Source of the DNA: a virus
DNA length: 34,731 nucleotides
Direction: 5' to 3' (one strand)
IMG/VR virus record: IMGVR_UViG_3300031576_001287
Coordinates: 1-34,731 of that record
Part shown: positions 1-7,640 of the stretch, one piece after another
Layout of the letters: each line of letters starts with the position of its first letter
How positions within the stretch are numbered: position 1 is the first letter of the stretch
Made by a program: the position numbers and the translations under genes
Notes under the pieces: generated by a model
Seen by the model: the letters and a program-made list of their open reading frames with translations, nothing else
Told to the model about the DNA's origin: nothing
Database searches by the model: none

Positions 1-846
1 CTACTTCCCATTTTTCGCCTGCACTTCCCTTAAGATTTTTTTGTAATCGCGTTCGATCTCGCCGAAGTTTTTCGGGGAGAAGATGATAATATTGCCGGAG
101 ATTTGCTCTTCGGCTTCGGTTTGTTTTTTGGCAAAGGGATCAGGTTCCCAATCGTGATAGCAGTTCCAGCCGCCGCAGTATTGCCAGACCGGATTGAGAT
201 TGCCGTTGCGCATTTGGTTGATGCGGTCGATGTGATGCGTAGTGCCGAGCAGCGCCCGGCAAAATGGCCGCGTCGTGCGGCGCAAGATGCCGGCGTACTC
301 GTACAGAAACACCTCGGCGATTCGCGCCTTTTCAGCCTTCGCAGTGCGCGCATAACCTTTGACCTGCGTGCGCGCAATGGTGTCGGCATAGAGCGTCACT
401 TTCTCGTCGGTGCCGATCAAGCGGCGGGTGATCTCACGAAAGTTTTCATTCTTCGTGATGCCGACACGGATCACGCGCGCGATGGCTTTGACGGCGTTAT
501 CTTCGTAATCACCAAGCCGGGTGCGATTCACCGACTCGATGGCGCGGAGCGTGTTAAAATTTCGTTCGACATCAACGCCGAGGTCTTTATACAGCTCATT
601 CAGCACGCTTAAAACGTCGTTAAACGTGTTGAATATTTTTTTGATGAACTTCGCATGTTCCGGCTTGAAATTTCGCTCGATGAACCGCTGCATCTGGGCT
701 TGGTTCAAATCTTTAAACAGGCCGCGACTTAGCGCATCCAGCGTTTTGGCGCGGATGACGCGGTAATGTTCATCAAAAGAAAGTTGCGCTTGCAACGCGG
801 CGAGGTCGCGGCGAAACTCTTGCAAGCGTTGTTTATCAATTGCCAT
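1..846 (-). CDS. Mu gpF-like minor head (head morphogenesis) protein
   Basis: Product of 281 aa, a minor capsid protein of the Mu F / SPP1 gp7 type that acts in procapsid assembly and DNA packaging. Seen: a helical N-terminal half, a central stretch around residues 150-170 (YADTIARTQVKGYARTAK) typical of the domain, and a C-terminal C..H..C...WNCYHDW arrangement (about residues 196-232) like the metal-binding Cys/His end of the family. The stop is at the very edge of the window, so the gene is complete. Its start overlaps the upstream zinc-ribbon gene by 11 bp, which implies translational coupling. Odd: it lies at the end of the early/transposition operon, about 13 kb from the terminase-portal operon where Mu F would be expected. 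Confidence 0.8.
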   Translation of the reverse strand: MAIDKQRLQEFRRDLAALQAQLSFDEHYRVIRAKTLDALSRGLFKDLNQAQMQRFIERNFKPEHAKFIKKIFNTFNDVLSVLNELYKDLGVDVERNFNTLRAIESVNRTRLGDYEDNAVKAIARVIRVGITKNENFREITRRLIGTDEKVTLYADTIARTQVKGYARTAKAEKARIAEVFLYEYAGILRRTTRPFCRALLGTTHHIDRINQMRNGNLNPVWQYCGGWNCYHDWEPDPFAKKQTEAEEQISGNIIIFSPKNFGEIERDYKKILREVQAKNGK

Positions 847-1057
847 TTTCCGAGGTCTCTAAAAGATTGCGCTGGCGTGATACTTCCACGTCGCGATACC
901 ATTCTTCTTTTGTGATGAAATGATGGCCGCACTGCACGCAGATATAGCGCCGGGTGATAAACGTTTCGAAGTATTGTTTATCACCCATATTTTGAATCGG
1001 TTTCTTGACATCGCGATTTGGAACGAAACTTTTGTTGCGACATTTTGGGCATTTCAT
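836..1057 (-). CDS. Small zinc-ribbon protein
   Basis: Product of 73 aa. Seen: MKCPKC near the N-terminus and CVQCGHHF near residues 40-47, giving two CxxC knuckles about 35 residues apart, the spacing of a zinc ribbon. The region between them and the C-terminus are basic and charged. Such proteins usually bind nucleic acid. Mu Com is also a small zinc protein, but the sequence resemblance is limited to the knuckles and the position differs, so I do not call it Com. It lies between Gam and the gpF-like gene and overlaps the latter. Function unknown. Confidence 0.7.
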   Translation of the reverse strand: MKCPKCRNKSFVPNRDVKKPIQNMGDKQYFETFITRRYICVQCGHHFITKEEWYRDVEVSRQRNLLETSENGN

Positions 1058-1091
1058 GTTGAAGTCTCCAATTGTGCGCCCGTCAAAAACA

Positions 1092-1607
1092 TTAAGCCGA
1101 GGCCGTGCTCATGCCCGCTTCGACCGGCTCATAATAAAATTCATCGCCGGAGACACGCTTGCACCCGACCTTTTTAAGCTCGGCATCCGTCCAGTTTTCC
1201 AGAAAATTTTTGTTCGGCTTTTCCTTGACGATAATCGCAGCTTTGGCGCGCCGGCTGAAAAACTTGCGGATTTTCTCAATGGTGGTCATCGGTTCTTTGA
1301 TTTCAAGATGGCTGCTAAACCGATAACCAATGACCCCGAGATTCAGCTTGAGCGATTTGGTTTTATCGAAAAGCTGGGCGCGGTTCGCTTCCACAAAATT
1401 CGTAATCGCGATTTCCAAGCTCAGAATTTCACCGGCCCAAGACAGCATTTGATTTTGGGCTTCGTCTTTGATTTTGTTGATCGCCTGCGTCGTCGCAGCA
1501 TCAACCGCATCAATCGAATTTTTCAACCCGAAAATTTTGCCGAGCGCGGCATCGACCTCGACCAAATTCAACAGCGGCGCGGCTTGCGGGTTAGTCAATT
1601 TTTTCAT
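1092..1607 (-). CDS. gam: Mu Gam-like host-nuclease inhibitor
   Basis: Product of 171 aa starting at MKKLTNPQAAPLL. The start is chosen because AAGGAG lies 8 bases upstream. An upstream extension of the open frame only shadows the GemA gene. Family knowledge: Mu Gam binds double-stranded DNA ends (Ku-like) and protects them from host exonucleases such as RecBCD. Seen: an alpha-helical N-terminal half, and a region around residues 70-110 (RAQLFDKTKSLKLNLGVIGY, then RF) matching the Gam core 'T..L..G.IGFR'. The gene overlaps the end of gemA by 17 bp. The C-terminal tail contains a copy of a TTCGAC..GCTCA-type interspersed repeat (1118-1133), so the last residues (VEAGMSTASA) may be a recent addition. 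Confidence 0.88.
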   Translation of the reverse strand: MKKLTNPQAAPLLNLVEVDAALGKIFGLKNSIDAVDAATTQAINKIKDEAQNQMLSWAGEILSLEIAITNFVEANRAQLFDKTKSLKLNLGVIGYRFSSHLEIKEPMTTIEKIRKFFSRRAKAAIIVKEKPNKNFLENWTDAELKKVGCKRVSGDEFYYEPVEAGMSTASA

Positions 1608-2238
1608 CGTTAGACTCCTTCGTTTGTGTTTGCAGTACAGCTTTAGCTTGAAGCATTTGATTGGCGTGATAAATTCCCTTTTCAAAATTCTCGTCTTGAT
1701 AGCAGAGCACGGCGAGAATCCCAGCCAAGTTTTGCGGCGGGATTTCCTTGGCGATTTTACTATAAAGCGTGAAGAGTTGGTTTTCCACCAACGCCGGATT
1801 AGGCCCGCAAAGATATTCCGCGACTTCAACAAGAGCAGCGCGCATGAGCATTTCCTTTAAAGTTTCGATCACTTTGCCACATTGCAGGCGGTTGAGTTTG
1901 CGGTAATCATTGACACCAAAGCGGCGTGTAATAAAACTGTTGAGCGTCTCTTCCCATTGCTCCGGAAAGCGGGTGTATTTTTTCCAGAGCGCGGCGATCA
2001 GTTCAAATTGTTTGACCGTCGCCTGTTGAAAATTCAATTGGCTCGTGATCGTGGCTTTTTGTTTGAAGCCCAGCTTCTCGAACGCGGTGAGCAGGGCCTT
2101 GAAATCCGCGTCGGCGCGGATTTCTTTGGCACTGGAGACGCCGCAAACGGAATAGAGAATCGAGCGGTATTCATCATCGCTGAGATGCAGTTGGGCTTTG
2201 GCGACATGGATCAAAGCGTATTTGTTAGCGTTCATCAT
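1591..2238 (-). CDS. gemA: GemA / Mu gp16-like regulatory protein (DUF1018)
   Basis: Product of 215 aa. Seen: the N-terminal block (residues 5-60) follows the GemA/gp16 pattern closely: YALIHVAKAQLHLSDDEYRS, then the SSAKEIRADADF-type segment and LLTAFEKLGF. Family knowledge: Mu GemA modulates host gene expression and DNA superhelicity during the lytic cycle; its biochemical role is not settled. It sits between the B ATPase (10-bp gap) and Gam (17-bp overlap), the same neighbourhood as in Mu-like phages, so the call is supported by both sequence and position. Confidence 0.85.
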   Translation of the reverse strand: MMNANKYALIHVAKAQLHLSDDEYRSILYSVCGVSSAKEIRADADFKALLTAFEKLGFKQKATITSQLNFQQATVKQFELIAALWKKYTRFPEQWEETLNSFITRRFGVNDYRKLNRLQCGKVIETLKEMLMRAALVEVAEYLCGPNPALVENQLFTLYSKIAKEIPPQNLAGILAVLCYQDENFEKGIYHANQMLQAKAVLQTQTKESNDEKID

Positions 2239-2248
2239 GGCCTCTCCT

Positions 2249-3178
2249 TTATTCCGCGCTTTCGTTGTTGTTTTCCTCGGCAGTCGTCACATAATCACCG
2301 CTGGCAACTTCCGCGCCCATTAAATGCTCGAGGCTGACATGCTGCCCTTTGGCGATATAACGGGCGATTTTGATTTGATGCACGGCCAGACGCAAGCCGC
2401 CGCGTTTACTTTTTTCGGAGAGGCGCTTGATGACTTCTTTATCATTGACGCCATAAGCTTCACAAACCAATTTCAAATCAGCGAGGGAAGGTTGCAACGG
2501 AAGCACCCGGCGCACCGGCAAGCGGCTGCTCATCTGCGCGAGTATGCGGCCGGCGCGGGGATCAATCAACCGATTCATAATTTCTTCCGTGCCGATCAAG
2601 GTAAAGGCGCATCCACTTGCATCGTGAATCGCGCGCACTTCCTCGAGGGCTTCGTTGGTCAACTTGTGGGCGTCGTCTATGATGATCATTGCATCTGATC
2701 CCTTCAGCCGATCCACCACCATGCGACGCGCCGTGCGTGGAGAATAACGTTGCTCCTCTTTGAACATGGCGAAATGAATCAGCGTGATGACGCCGGCGAC
2801 CGACTTGGAATCCGGTAATGCGGTGAGGTGAAAGCTGCCGGGGTTTTTGTTGAGGTAGGCTTTGGCGCTCTCGGTTTTGCCCAATCCGGCCGGGCCGTAA
2901 ACGACGCCCATTTTTCGCATCATGTGAATCATGCCGATAGCCTGGATTATTTTTCGCATCGTGCTGGTCGGGACGATTTGATCCGTCCAGTTGTCGCCGC
3001 GATTGGCCTCGCGTTCGAGATAGGCTTTGATCTTCTCGTTGATCCGCTCCACGTTGCCGTTGTAATCGCTCTTGAGATACATCATCAAGACGCCGTGATT
3101 GATGCCGATGGCTTTCGCCAGCGCGTTTTTGCTGCGCGTTTCGAGCAGCTGGTTGAGTGGTTCGATGTACACGTACAT
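2249..3178 (-). CDS. MuB-like AAA+ ATPase, transposition target selection
   Basis: Product of 309 aa. Family knowledge: MuB binds DNA as an ATP-dependent filament, delivers target DNA to the transpososome, and gives target immunity. Seen: an N-terminal helix-turn-helix (about residues 8-40, LLETRSKNALAKAIGINHGV), Walker A GPAGLGKT (95-102), Walker B IIIDD (about 165-169), and a sensor-1-like LIGTEE near residue 195. AGGAGG lies about 10 bases before the ATG. It is downstream of transposase A with one small gene between them and upstream of gemA, the standard A-B order. The length is near that of MuB (312 aa). Confidence 0.92.
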   Translation of the reverse strand: MYVYIEPLNQLLETRSKNALAKAIGINHGVLMMYLKSDYNGNVERINEKIKAYLEREANRGDNWTDQIVPTSTMRKIIQAIGMIHMMRKMGVVYGPAGLGKTESAKAYLNKNPGSFHLTALPDSKSVAGVITLIHFAMFKEEQRYSPRTARRMVVDRLKGSDAMIIIDDAHKLTNEALEEVRAIHDASGCAFTLIGTEEIMNRLIDPRAGRILAQMSSRLPVRRVLPLQPSLADLKLVCEAYGVNDKEVIKRLSEKSKRGGLRLAVHQIKIARYIAKGQHVSLEHLMGAEVASGDYVTTAEENNNESAE

Positions 3179-3238
3179 AACCTTTTTGCCTCCTGTTGCA
3201 GTTCATGGTGTGATCTTGGACAATGTTGTGTGTGAGTC

Positions 3239-3439
3239 TTAACTCGGCCGGTGTGCGGGCCGTGAATTAGGCGTTACAAAAAAAGAAATATCTTCGATCT
3301 GGAGCATGGCGACGCGGATTAAATAATTCAACAAGAAATTAAAGTTCGCGTCGTTGTTTTCCAGATCGCGTTCGGCGCAGAGCGTTTCCAGCTTGGCAAC
3401 GATCTGCGGGTCAATTTTGATGTCGCGAGTTTGTTCCAT
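3239..3439 (-). CDS. Small protein between transposase A and B, unknown
   Basis: Product of 66 aa starting at MEQTRDIKID, with AAAGGAAG just upstream of the ATG; the longer open frame has no such signal and overlaps the transposase. The start is 10 bp from the transposase stop, so it is co-translated with A and B. Seen: mixed charged/helical sequence with a Leu-rich middle (FLLNYLIRVAMLQIED). The pattern could suit a small dimeric DNA-binding or accessory protein, but there is no recognisable motif. Function unknown. Confidence 0.65.
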   Translation of the reverse strand: MEQTRDIKIDPQIVAKLETLCAERDLENNDANFNFLLNYLIRVAMLQIEDISFFVTPNSRPAHRPS

Positions 3440-3449
3440 CAGCTTCCTT

Positions 3450-5678
3450 TCACGATGGTAAAATGGCGTCCAATTTATCCCAGGCGTCCTCGACGGCAAG
3501 GCGCGTCGCCGGCGCGGGAAGGTTAGCAAAATCCATTTCAAATTTTTTCAGCAGCTTGCCGCGGCGGGCGCTTTCTTCTTGCAATCGTTTGGCCGGCACC
3601 GGCAAGATCATCTTCAGATCGTGCGGGGTCACGTGCTCAATAATTTCGCCGGTGCTTTTATCGACGTTGATTTCCGGTTCCGGCCGCACGTCGCCGCGTT
3701 GCATTAAGAAGGCCGGATCGGTGAGATTCAATTGGTGAATATCTTGCAGGCGTGCTTTATAGGCCTGCATTTCTTTGATGGCCTTGCGCTTGGCGGCGTG
3801 ATACTGTCGGACTTTATCGCCGCCGCGCAGAATCGGCACGCCAGAAAATTGGTGAATCGGCACTTCGCAAATGGCCGTTCCATCCGGCCGGTAAATCCAA
3901 ATGTGGTGCGGCTCGCCGGCATTGTATTTCACCCAAACTTCCTTGACGTTGCCGGCCAGCGTTTGCAGCGATTTATCCCAATAGTAGCAAGCGCGTTTTT
4001 TCATATCCTTGCCAAATTGTACACCGTTGGTGCGGAGCTTGATCAGCTTGGGATGGGTGCGCAACAAATGATGCCGCAGAAAATCCGGCAGCGCGCGCTT
4101 GAACGATTGGCGGCTGAAATGGTCGGCCCACATTTGATTTGGCGACAAACCGCCTTTGATCGAACGATTGTTGTGAATGTTAAAAAAATAATGTTTGATA
4201 AATTGAACCACGATCCCCACGGAAAGAAATTCGCCGTTCTCGCGTTCAAAGTACCATTTTTCCGGCCGGTTCAAAACATTCATGCCAGTGTAACCCGGCA
4301 GGTTTTTATCGTGCATGATCGCCATGTTGAGAAACTGCCGCTCAATCGGCTTGGTGCGCGCATTGCCCGGCAAAGCCCAATGAATATTTTCTTTGCCGAG
4401 CAACGTGAGCAAGGGCGCTTGCAAGTTTTTCGGCAAACCCTCTTCCTGATTATTCTTCCCGACTTCTTTGTAATTGGAGCCGTTATCGAGATAAACCGCG
4501 TGCGGAATATGCTCCATGAACGCGGTGTAAAACGCATCGAGCACATTCTGCGCATCGTTGCTGCCGGCGCAAATGATCGCCAGAATTTTTTTGGAGCGCA
4601 TGTCCATGACGGCCGTCGTCCAAATGCGATCACCGGCTTTGCCTTCGCCAAAACTTATATCGGCGAGGCGATCATCAGCCACGTAAATTTCGCCGACTTG
4701 AATCGAATCTTCATCGCGCAGAATGCTGGGGAAGGCTTTATCTTCAAAAGCTTTTTTGCCTTCCCGCAGAAACGTCACGACTTGCCGGGAGATTTTTTTC
4801 AGATGGCGGGCGCACGTGCCGTAGCTGGGGATGAGCCAGTTTTCAGTTTTGGCAACCGCCACTAAATTTTGATAGCAAGAATACATATCACGTTTGACTT
4901 GATCGAGATAGAGCGATTCCAAATATGCTTTGGCTTTGGGATCAAACTCGGCCTGGCGATGGGCTTTGCGGTCGTATTTGTCGATCAGCCCGTCGAGGCC
5001 GTCCAAGCAAAAACCTTGATACCAGCGGTGCAGGCTGGGACGGCTGATTTTATCGTCATGTTGCAGATTCCACACGACGATAAAATCTTGATCGAGCTTG
5101 AGCGTGTTGCCATGTCCGGCCTGCCGGCGAAACGTTTGCCAGTCTTTGACGATTTGCAAACGCCGGTCGGCGCGGCGGCGCATGGATTCCGAAGCGAGTT
5201 GATACAAACCGGCGTTGGCGCTGGCTTGCCTGGCTTCGATCTGGGCTTGCAACTCGTAGCGAAATTTTATTTGCGCCTCGAACGGCAGCGATGAAATGTT
5301 GTAATACTTTCTCGCGCCGGCGACGATGATGAAATCCCAATTCTCGCGGCCCGCCCGCGCGTGCACGGCATTGGCGGCGCAATCCAAATAACCGGCCAAT
5401 TTTTCGGCGGTGCCGTACCAGTGCTTGCTCTGTTGGATGAAATCTTGTTGGGCGAAATCGACCGCAGTGATTGCGGCGGTCGATTTAATGGTCGCGTCGG
5501 AAAATTCTTCAGCAGCGGTCGATAACGCTGGAGATAAATTTTCCAAAGTTACCACAGCGATTTTACCGCCACGGCCAGCGCCGGCGACATAAACCAAAAT
5601 GTGCTTATAGCGGGCGTGGGCCGTGGGCAGCGAAATGTTTTCCAGTTCAGCCACTTTAGTCAAGCGCACGACTTGCAT
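3450..5678 (-). CDS. MuA-like DDE transposase
   Basis: Product of 742 aa, starting at MQVVRLTKVAELENIS. The start is chosen because GGAAAG precedes it and because the longer frame runs into the next upstream gene. Family knowledge: MuA binds the phage ends and cuts and joins DNA by a two-metal DDE mechanism. Seen: a winged-helix/HTH N-terminal region, an IS30/integrase-type HTH region (about 170-260), then the catalytic core with D335/D336 (YVADDR), D398 (YLDNGS) and E446 (KPIERQF), followed by a beta-barrel-like domain and a basic C-terminal tail with KRKAIKEMQAYKARL. The length is slightly above MuA (663 aa). It begins a tight run with the small 66-aa protein, B ATPase, GemA and Gam. Confidence 0.95.
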   Translation of the reverse strand: MQVVRLTKVAELENISLPTAHARYKHILVYVAGAGRGGKIAVVTLENLSPALSTAAEEFSDATIKSTAAITAVDFAQQDFIQQSKHWYGTAEKLAGYLDCAANAVHARAGRENWDFIIVAGARKYYNISSLPFEAQIKFRYELQAQIEARQASANAGLYQLASESMRRRADRRLQIVKDWQTFRRQAGHGNTLKLDQDFIVVWNLQHDDKISRPSLHRWYQGFCLDGLDGLIDKYDRKAHRQAEFDPKAKAYLESLYLDQVKRDMYSCYQNLVAVAKTENWLIPSYGTCARHLKKISRQVVTFLREGKKAFEDKAFPSILRDEDSIQVGEIYVADDRLADISFGEGKAGDRIWTTAVMDMRSKKILAIICAGSNDAQNVLDAFYTAFMEHIPHAVYLDNGSNYKEVGKNNQEEGLPKNLQAPLLTLLGKENIHWALPGNARTKPIERQFLNMAIMHDKNLPGYTGMNVLNRPEKWYFERENGEFLSVGIVVQFIKHYFFNIHNNRSIKGGLSPNQMWADHFSRQSFKRALPDFLRHHLLRTHPKLIKLRTNGVQFGKDMKKRACYYWDKSLQTLAGNVKEVWVKYNAGEPHHIWIYRPDGTAICEVPIHQFSGVPILRGGDKVRQYHAAKRKAIKEMQAYKARLQDIHQLNLTDPAFLMQRGDVRPEPEINVDKSTGEIIEHVTPHDLKMILPVPAKRLQEESARRGKLLKKFEMDFANLPAPATRLAVEDAWDKLDAILPS

Positions 5679-5913
5679 AAGCTTTCCGTCGAAAAGGGTG
5701 AAGCCTTTTTGGCGCAATCGTTTTTTTCTGCTCACGGCGTTTGGCCCTGGCCCTGATAAAATCACAATGGGCGCGCAGCAATTCCATATAATCAGCCGTA
5801 ATCGGATCGCCTTCCTGGCGATCCAACCGGCCAAACGCCGCGAGATTGAGAAAAGGGTTCCGGCGATCCATGCGATTGAAGTTGAAATAAAAATATGTCT
5901 TGTTGTACTTCAT
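5656..5913 (-). CDS. Small basic protein upstream of transposase, unknown
   Basis: Product of 85 aa starting at MKYNKTYFYFNFNRMD; GGAG and GGAAG precede the ATG. It overlaps the transposase start by 23 bp and the upstream gene by 4 bp (ATGA), so it is translationally coupled to both. Seen: aromatic N-terminus and strongly basic C-terminal half (RARAKRREQKKTIAPKR), compatible with nucleic-acid binding. No family recognised. Its position directly before transposase A suggests an accessory role, which is only inference. Confidence 0.6.
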   Translation of the reverse strand: MKYNKTYFYFNFNRMDRRNPFLNLAAFGRLDRQEGDPITADYMELLRAHCDFIRARAKRREQKKTIAPKRLHPFRRKAYASRALD

Positions 5914-6110
5914 ACTTCCATCTCCACAAAGCAATCGGTGTCATCGCGCAGCACCAGGCGCTGGCGCGCCGAAACGCCGATCACTTCGCCGAAGGCGGTG
6001 ATTTGGCCGAGGGTGCAGCCGGCGCGCTTCAACACGTTTTCAACCCGCGCGTCAACGGGATTAAGAATTTCGACCAGCGGCAGTCTGATTTCCAGTGTTA
6101 CGATTTTCAT
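5910..6110 (-). CDS. Small protein, unknown
   Basis: Product of 66 aa starting at MKIVTLEIRLPL with AAAGAGAC upstream of the ATG. A short beta-rich sequence (MKIVTLEIRL, GQITAFGEVIGVSARQRLVL, DCFVEMEV) with one central Cys; it could be a small barrel. It overlaps the next gene by 4 bp (ATGA) and lies inside the end of the upstream membrane-protein gene by 50 bp. No family recognised. Confidence 0.55.
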   Translation of the reverse strand: MKIVTLEIRLPLVEILNPVDARVENVLKRAGCTLGQITAFGEVIGVSARQRLVLRDDTDCFVEMEV

Positions 6111-6276
6111 GGTTGTCTCTTTGAATAAAACGGTTAATCGCTTGCGCTTCATCGTTGCTCAGATCGCGGCTGATAATCACCGTGAAATTGCGGGTGAGTT
6201 TTCGCCAATAATACCAGCACACGGCGAGCACGAGCGCCAGCGAAAGCGGATAAGTCCAGTCAATAAATTTTTCCAT
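6061..6276 (-). CDS. Small single-pass membrane protein
   Basis: Product of 71 aa. Seen: one hydrophobic segment near the N-terminus (about residues 8-24, YPLSLALVLAVCWYYW) followed by a basic stop-transfer (RKLTR) and a hydrophilic tail with SNDEAQAINRFIQRD. The ATG follows the upstream stop by one base, so translation is probably by re-initiation. The 50-bp overlap with the following gene is unusual and leaves some doubt that both are expressed. Possibilities include an exclusion or lysis-related protein; nothing specific can be shown. Confidence 0.5.
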   Translation of the reverse strand: MEKFIDWTYPLSLALVLAVCWYYWRKLTRNFTVIISRDLSNDEAQAINRFIQRDNHENRNTGNQTAAGRNS

Positions 6277-6277
6277 C

Positions 6278-6493
6278 TTAATCTTGCGTTACCTCGTTGG
6301 CGTCCGGCATCCGTGGATCAGCGCCACGCGGGTTCGTGATGATTTCGCTTCCTTGCCAAATCGGGTTATTGGGATCGGTGGCGGCGTTGGTGTCGTCATA
6401 TTGATCGGCGTCGGGAATGTCGTCGCTGTGGATCGCGACGCTGCGCAGATCAAAATAACAATCGAGCAAAATGTGATAAGCTTTGAGAATCAT
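6278..6493 (-). CDS. Small acidic protein, unknown
   Basis: Product of 71 aa. Seen: N-terminal MILKAYHILLDCYFDLRSVA followed by an Asp/Asn-rich tail (DDIPDADQYDDTNAATDPNN). It overlaps the stop of the upstream 58-aa membrane protein by 4 bp (ATGA) and its own stop is 1 bp from the next start. The acidic low-complexity tail is unusual in this otherwise basic gene block and could suit a DNA mimic or an assembly adaptor; that is speculation. No family recognised. Confidence 0.5.
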   Translation of the reverse strand: MILKAYHILLDCYFDLRSVAIHSDDIPDADQYDDTNAATDPNNPIWQGSEIITNPRGADPRMPDANEVTQD

Positions 6494-6666
6494 AATTTCC
6501 CCGCTGGGATGGAGGTTTCACCAAGATCAATTTCCGGCTCGACAGGCTCGCCGGGCGACGGCGCGACCGGCGCATCATAAAGGCGGTTGATTTGCGCGCC
6601 GAGCCAAGCGATATAAATGAGCAGCAAGGCAAGCGCTAACAACGACGGCCAGAATTTTTTCAGCAT
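6490..6666 (-). CDS. Short single-pass membrane protein (58 aa)
   Basis: A short gene starting MLKKFWPSLLALALLLIYIA, with GGGAG upstream of the ATG. Seen: two Lys, then one membrane-spanning helix (about residues 5-22), then a Pro/Glu-rich hydrophilic tail (APVAPSPGEPVEPEI). The stop overlaps the next ATG by 4 bp. The layout (short cytoplasmic N-terminus, one helix, proline-rich tail) resembles small inner-membrane phage proteins, but no family is recognised. The tail (6538-6555) contains one of the TTCGAC..GCTC-type interspersed repeats in frame. Confidence 0.6.
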   Translation of the reverse strand: MLKKFWPSLLALALLLIYIAWLGAQINRLYDAPVAPSPGEPVEPEIDLGETSIPAGKL

Positions 6667-6707
6667 GGCAAGCTCCCATGTTGTTGACAGCCGAATCCCT
6701 GGCCGTA

Positions 6708-6740
6708 GTTCAGTAAACAGTTTTCAGTAAGCAGTGATCA
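6708..6740. repeat. CAGT-type interspersed repeat in spacer
   Basis: The 71-bp spacer between two small genes contains imperfect tandem units such as CAGTAAACAG, TTCAGTAAGCAG and TGATCAGTG. The same CAGTNANCAGT pattern occurs in the host kinase gene at 33200-33235. It is therefore a repeat family shared by phage and host DNA. No promoter or terminator is obvious here. Confidence 0.6.
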
Positions 6741-7007
6741 GTGAAAGCGGCGACCGCCGCGCTGGTGATACTTGTTCCATTCGCGGATGAAGAGCGAGCG
6801 CTGTGAGGCGTTCACTTCACCGTTCTTATGGAGTTCTTTGTACCAGGCGGCAACATCCAGCGTCGGCTCGGCTTTGCAAATCCGGTGCAATTGGCTGAGG
6901 GCATAATGTCCATCAAAATTAGCCGGATTCAACCGCTGCTCGCGCAGTTCGCCGCTGACGGCTTTGATCGCGCGCGAGCGAAAATCTTTTTTAGTGGGCT
7001 TCGACAT
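6738..7007 (-). CDS. Small basic protein, unknown, with duplicated start signal
   Basis: Product of 89 aa from ATG at 7007 (MSKPTKKDFRSRAIKAVSG), preceded by AAGGAGG. A second in-frame ATG at 7034 (MSKLRRRL...) is preceded by an identical GGAGGCTGAG unit 27 bp upstream, so a 98-aa form is equally possible. Seen: basic N-terminus, then a helical region (HYALSQLHRICKAEPTL, AAWYKELHKNGEVNASQR) and an Arg/His C-terminus. No family recognised. The first 17 bp lie inside the end of the upstream gene. Confidence 0.6.
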   Translation of the reverse strand: MSKPTKKDFRSRAIKAVSGELREQRLNPANFDGHYALSQLHRICKAEPTLDVAAWYKELHKNGEVNASQRSLFIREWNKYHQRGGRRFH

Positions 7008-7314
7008 GCTCAGCCTCCTTCGGAGCTTCGACATACTCAGCCTCCCAAGGTTCGTGCTGGTGCACGTCATTGGCATTGACGGCCGCCGGTTCCGCATGGC
7101 CGTTGTTCGCAAACAAATCTTGTTGCGGGCCGTTGCTGATCAGCGAGCCGTATCGGGTGTAAATGACCAATTGGGCGGTATTGATGGCGCAAAACGGATT
7201 GGTCTCATGTTCTTGTTTGAAGTTTTTGACTTCAACGCGAAACTGCCCGCCGTAGCGCAGATTCAATCCGACTTCGAGCGCCTGGGCGAGATCACGATAT
7301 TTTTTTTCCTTCAT
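6991..7314 (-). CDS. Unknown 107-aa early protein
   Basis: Starts at MKEKKYRDLAQALEVGLNLR with AAAGGAGACC upstream of the ATG. Seen: a helix-strand N-terminal half (RYGGQFRVEVKNFKQEH, then AQLVIYTRYGSLI) and an acidic C-terminal tail. The last 17 residues repeat E-A-E-Y/H-V-E-A units encoded by two copies of the TTCGACAT(A/G)CTCAGCCTCC repeat, so the tail appears to have grown by repeat insertion. It overlaps the next gene by 17 bp. No family recognised. Confidence 0.6.
   Translation of the reverse strand: MKEKKYRDLAQALEVGLNLRYGGQFRVEVKNFKQEHETNPFCAINTAQLVIYTRYGSLISNGPQQDLFANNGHAEPAAVNANDVHQHEPWEAEYVEAPKEAEHVEAH
6999..7045. repeat. Duplicated TTCGACATRCTCAGCCTCC unit (27-bp period)
   Basis: Two 20-bp copies (6999-7018 and 7026-7045) differ at one base. 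Read on the minus strand each copy gives GGAGGCTGAG then (T/C)ATGTCGAAG, i.e. a Shine-Dalgarno sequence, an ATG and two codons. Both ATGs are in frame with the downstream 89-aa protein. At the same time both copies encode the end of the upstream protein. Confidence 0.8.
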
Positions 7315-7339
7315 GGTTGGTCTCCTTTGGTTCGACTGG

Positions 7340-7362
7340 CTCACCAAACGATTATTGGTGAG
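7340..7362 (-). other. Hairpin over a gene junction
   Basis: CTCACCAA and TTGGTGAG form a perfect 8-bp stem with a 7-base loop. The loop contains the stop codon of the 91-aa protein gene (7352-7354), and the stem lies 26 bases before the next start. There is no U-run, so a translational-coupling or mRNA-processing role is more likely than termination. Confidence 0.5.
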
Positions 7363-7627
7363 GGTTATTAGATTCTTGCTCGGCCTTGCGGCGTTGTAAG
7401 GTGATATGAATTTGTTCGGCGTATTTCGGTTCGATGAAATCGCCTTTGAGATAAATTTCGCTGGCATGGGTGCCATAATCGACATCTTGCGGGCCGACGA
7501 TCTGGCAGAACACGATGCCCATCTTGCCTTGCTTCGCATTCTCGTGGGCCAGCTTAAACGCCGGCATGATCTTTTTCATTTGGAGCGGCGTGAGTTCCAC
7601 ATGAAATTCAAATTTGGTGTTCGACAT
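7352..7627 (-). CDS. Unknown 91-aa early protein
   Basis: Starts MSNTKFEFHVELTPLQMKKI with GGAGACC upstream of the ATG. Seen: alternating strand/helix sequence (FEFHVELT, MGIVFCQIVG, ASEIYLKGDFIEPKYAEQIH), a small alpha/beta protein with one Cys and no motif I can place. Its leader (GGAGACCAACCATG) is nearly identical to that of the next gene (start 7314). No family recognised. Confidence 0.6.
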   Translation of the reverse strand: MSNTKFEFHVELTPLQMKKIMPAFKLAHENAKQGKMGIVFCQIVGPQDVDYGTHASEIYLKGDFIEPKYAEQIHITLQRRKAEQESNNPHQ

Positions 7628-7640
7628 GGTTGGTCTCCGG

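Noticed and set aside
836-1057. Call as Mu Com (mom translation activator)
   Set aside because: Only the zinc knuckles match. No mom-like gene follows, and the position after Gam is different.
3732-4865. 377-aa frame on the plus strand
   Set aside because: Antisense to the transposase catalytic core, which shows the full DDE triad. No motif in the antisense reading.
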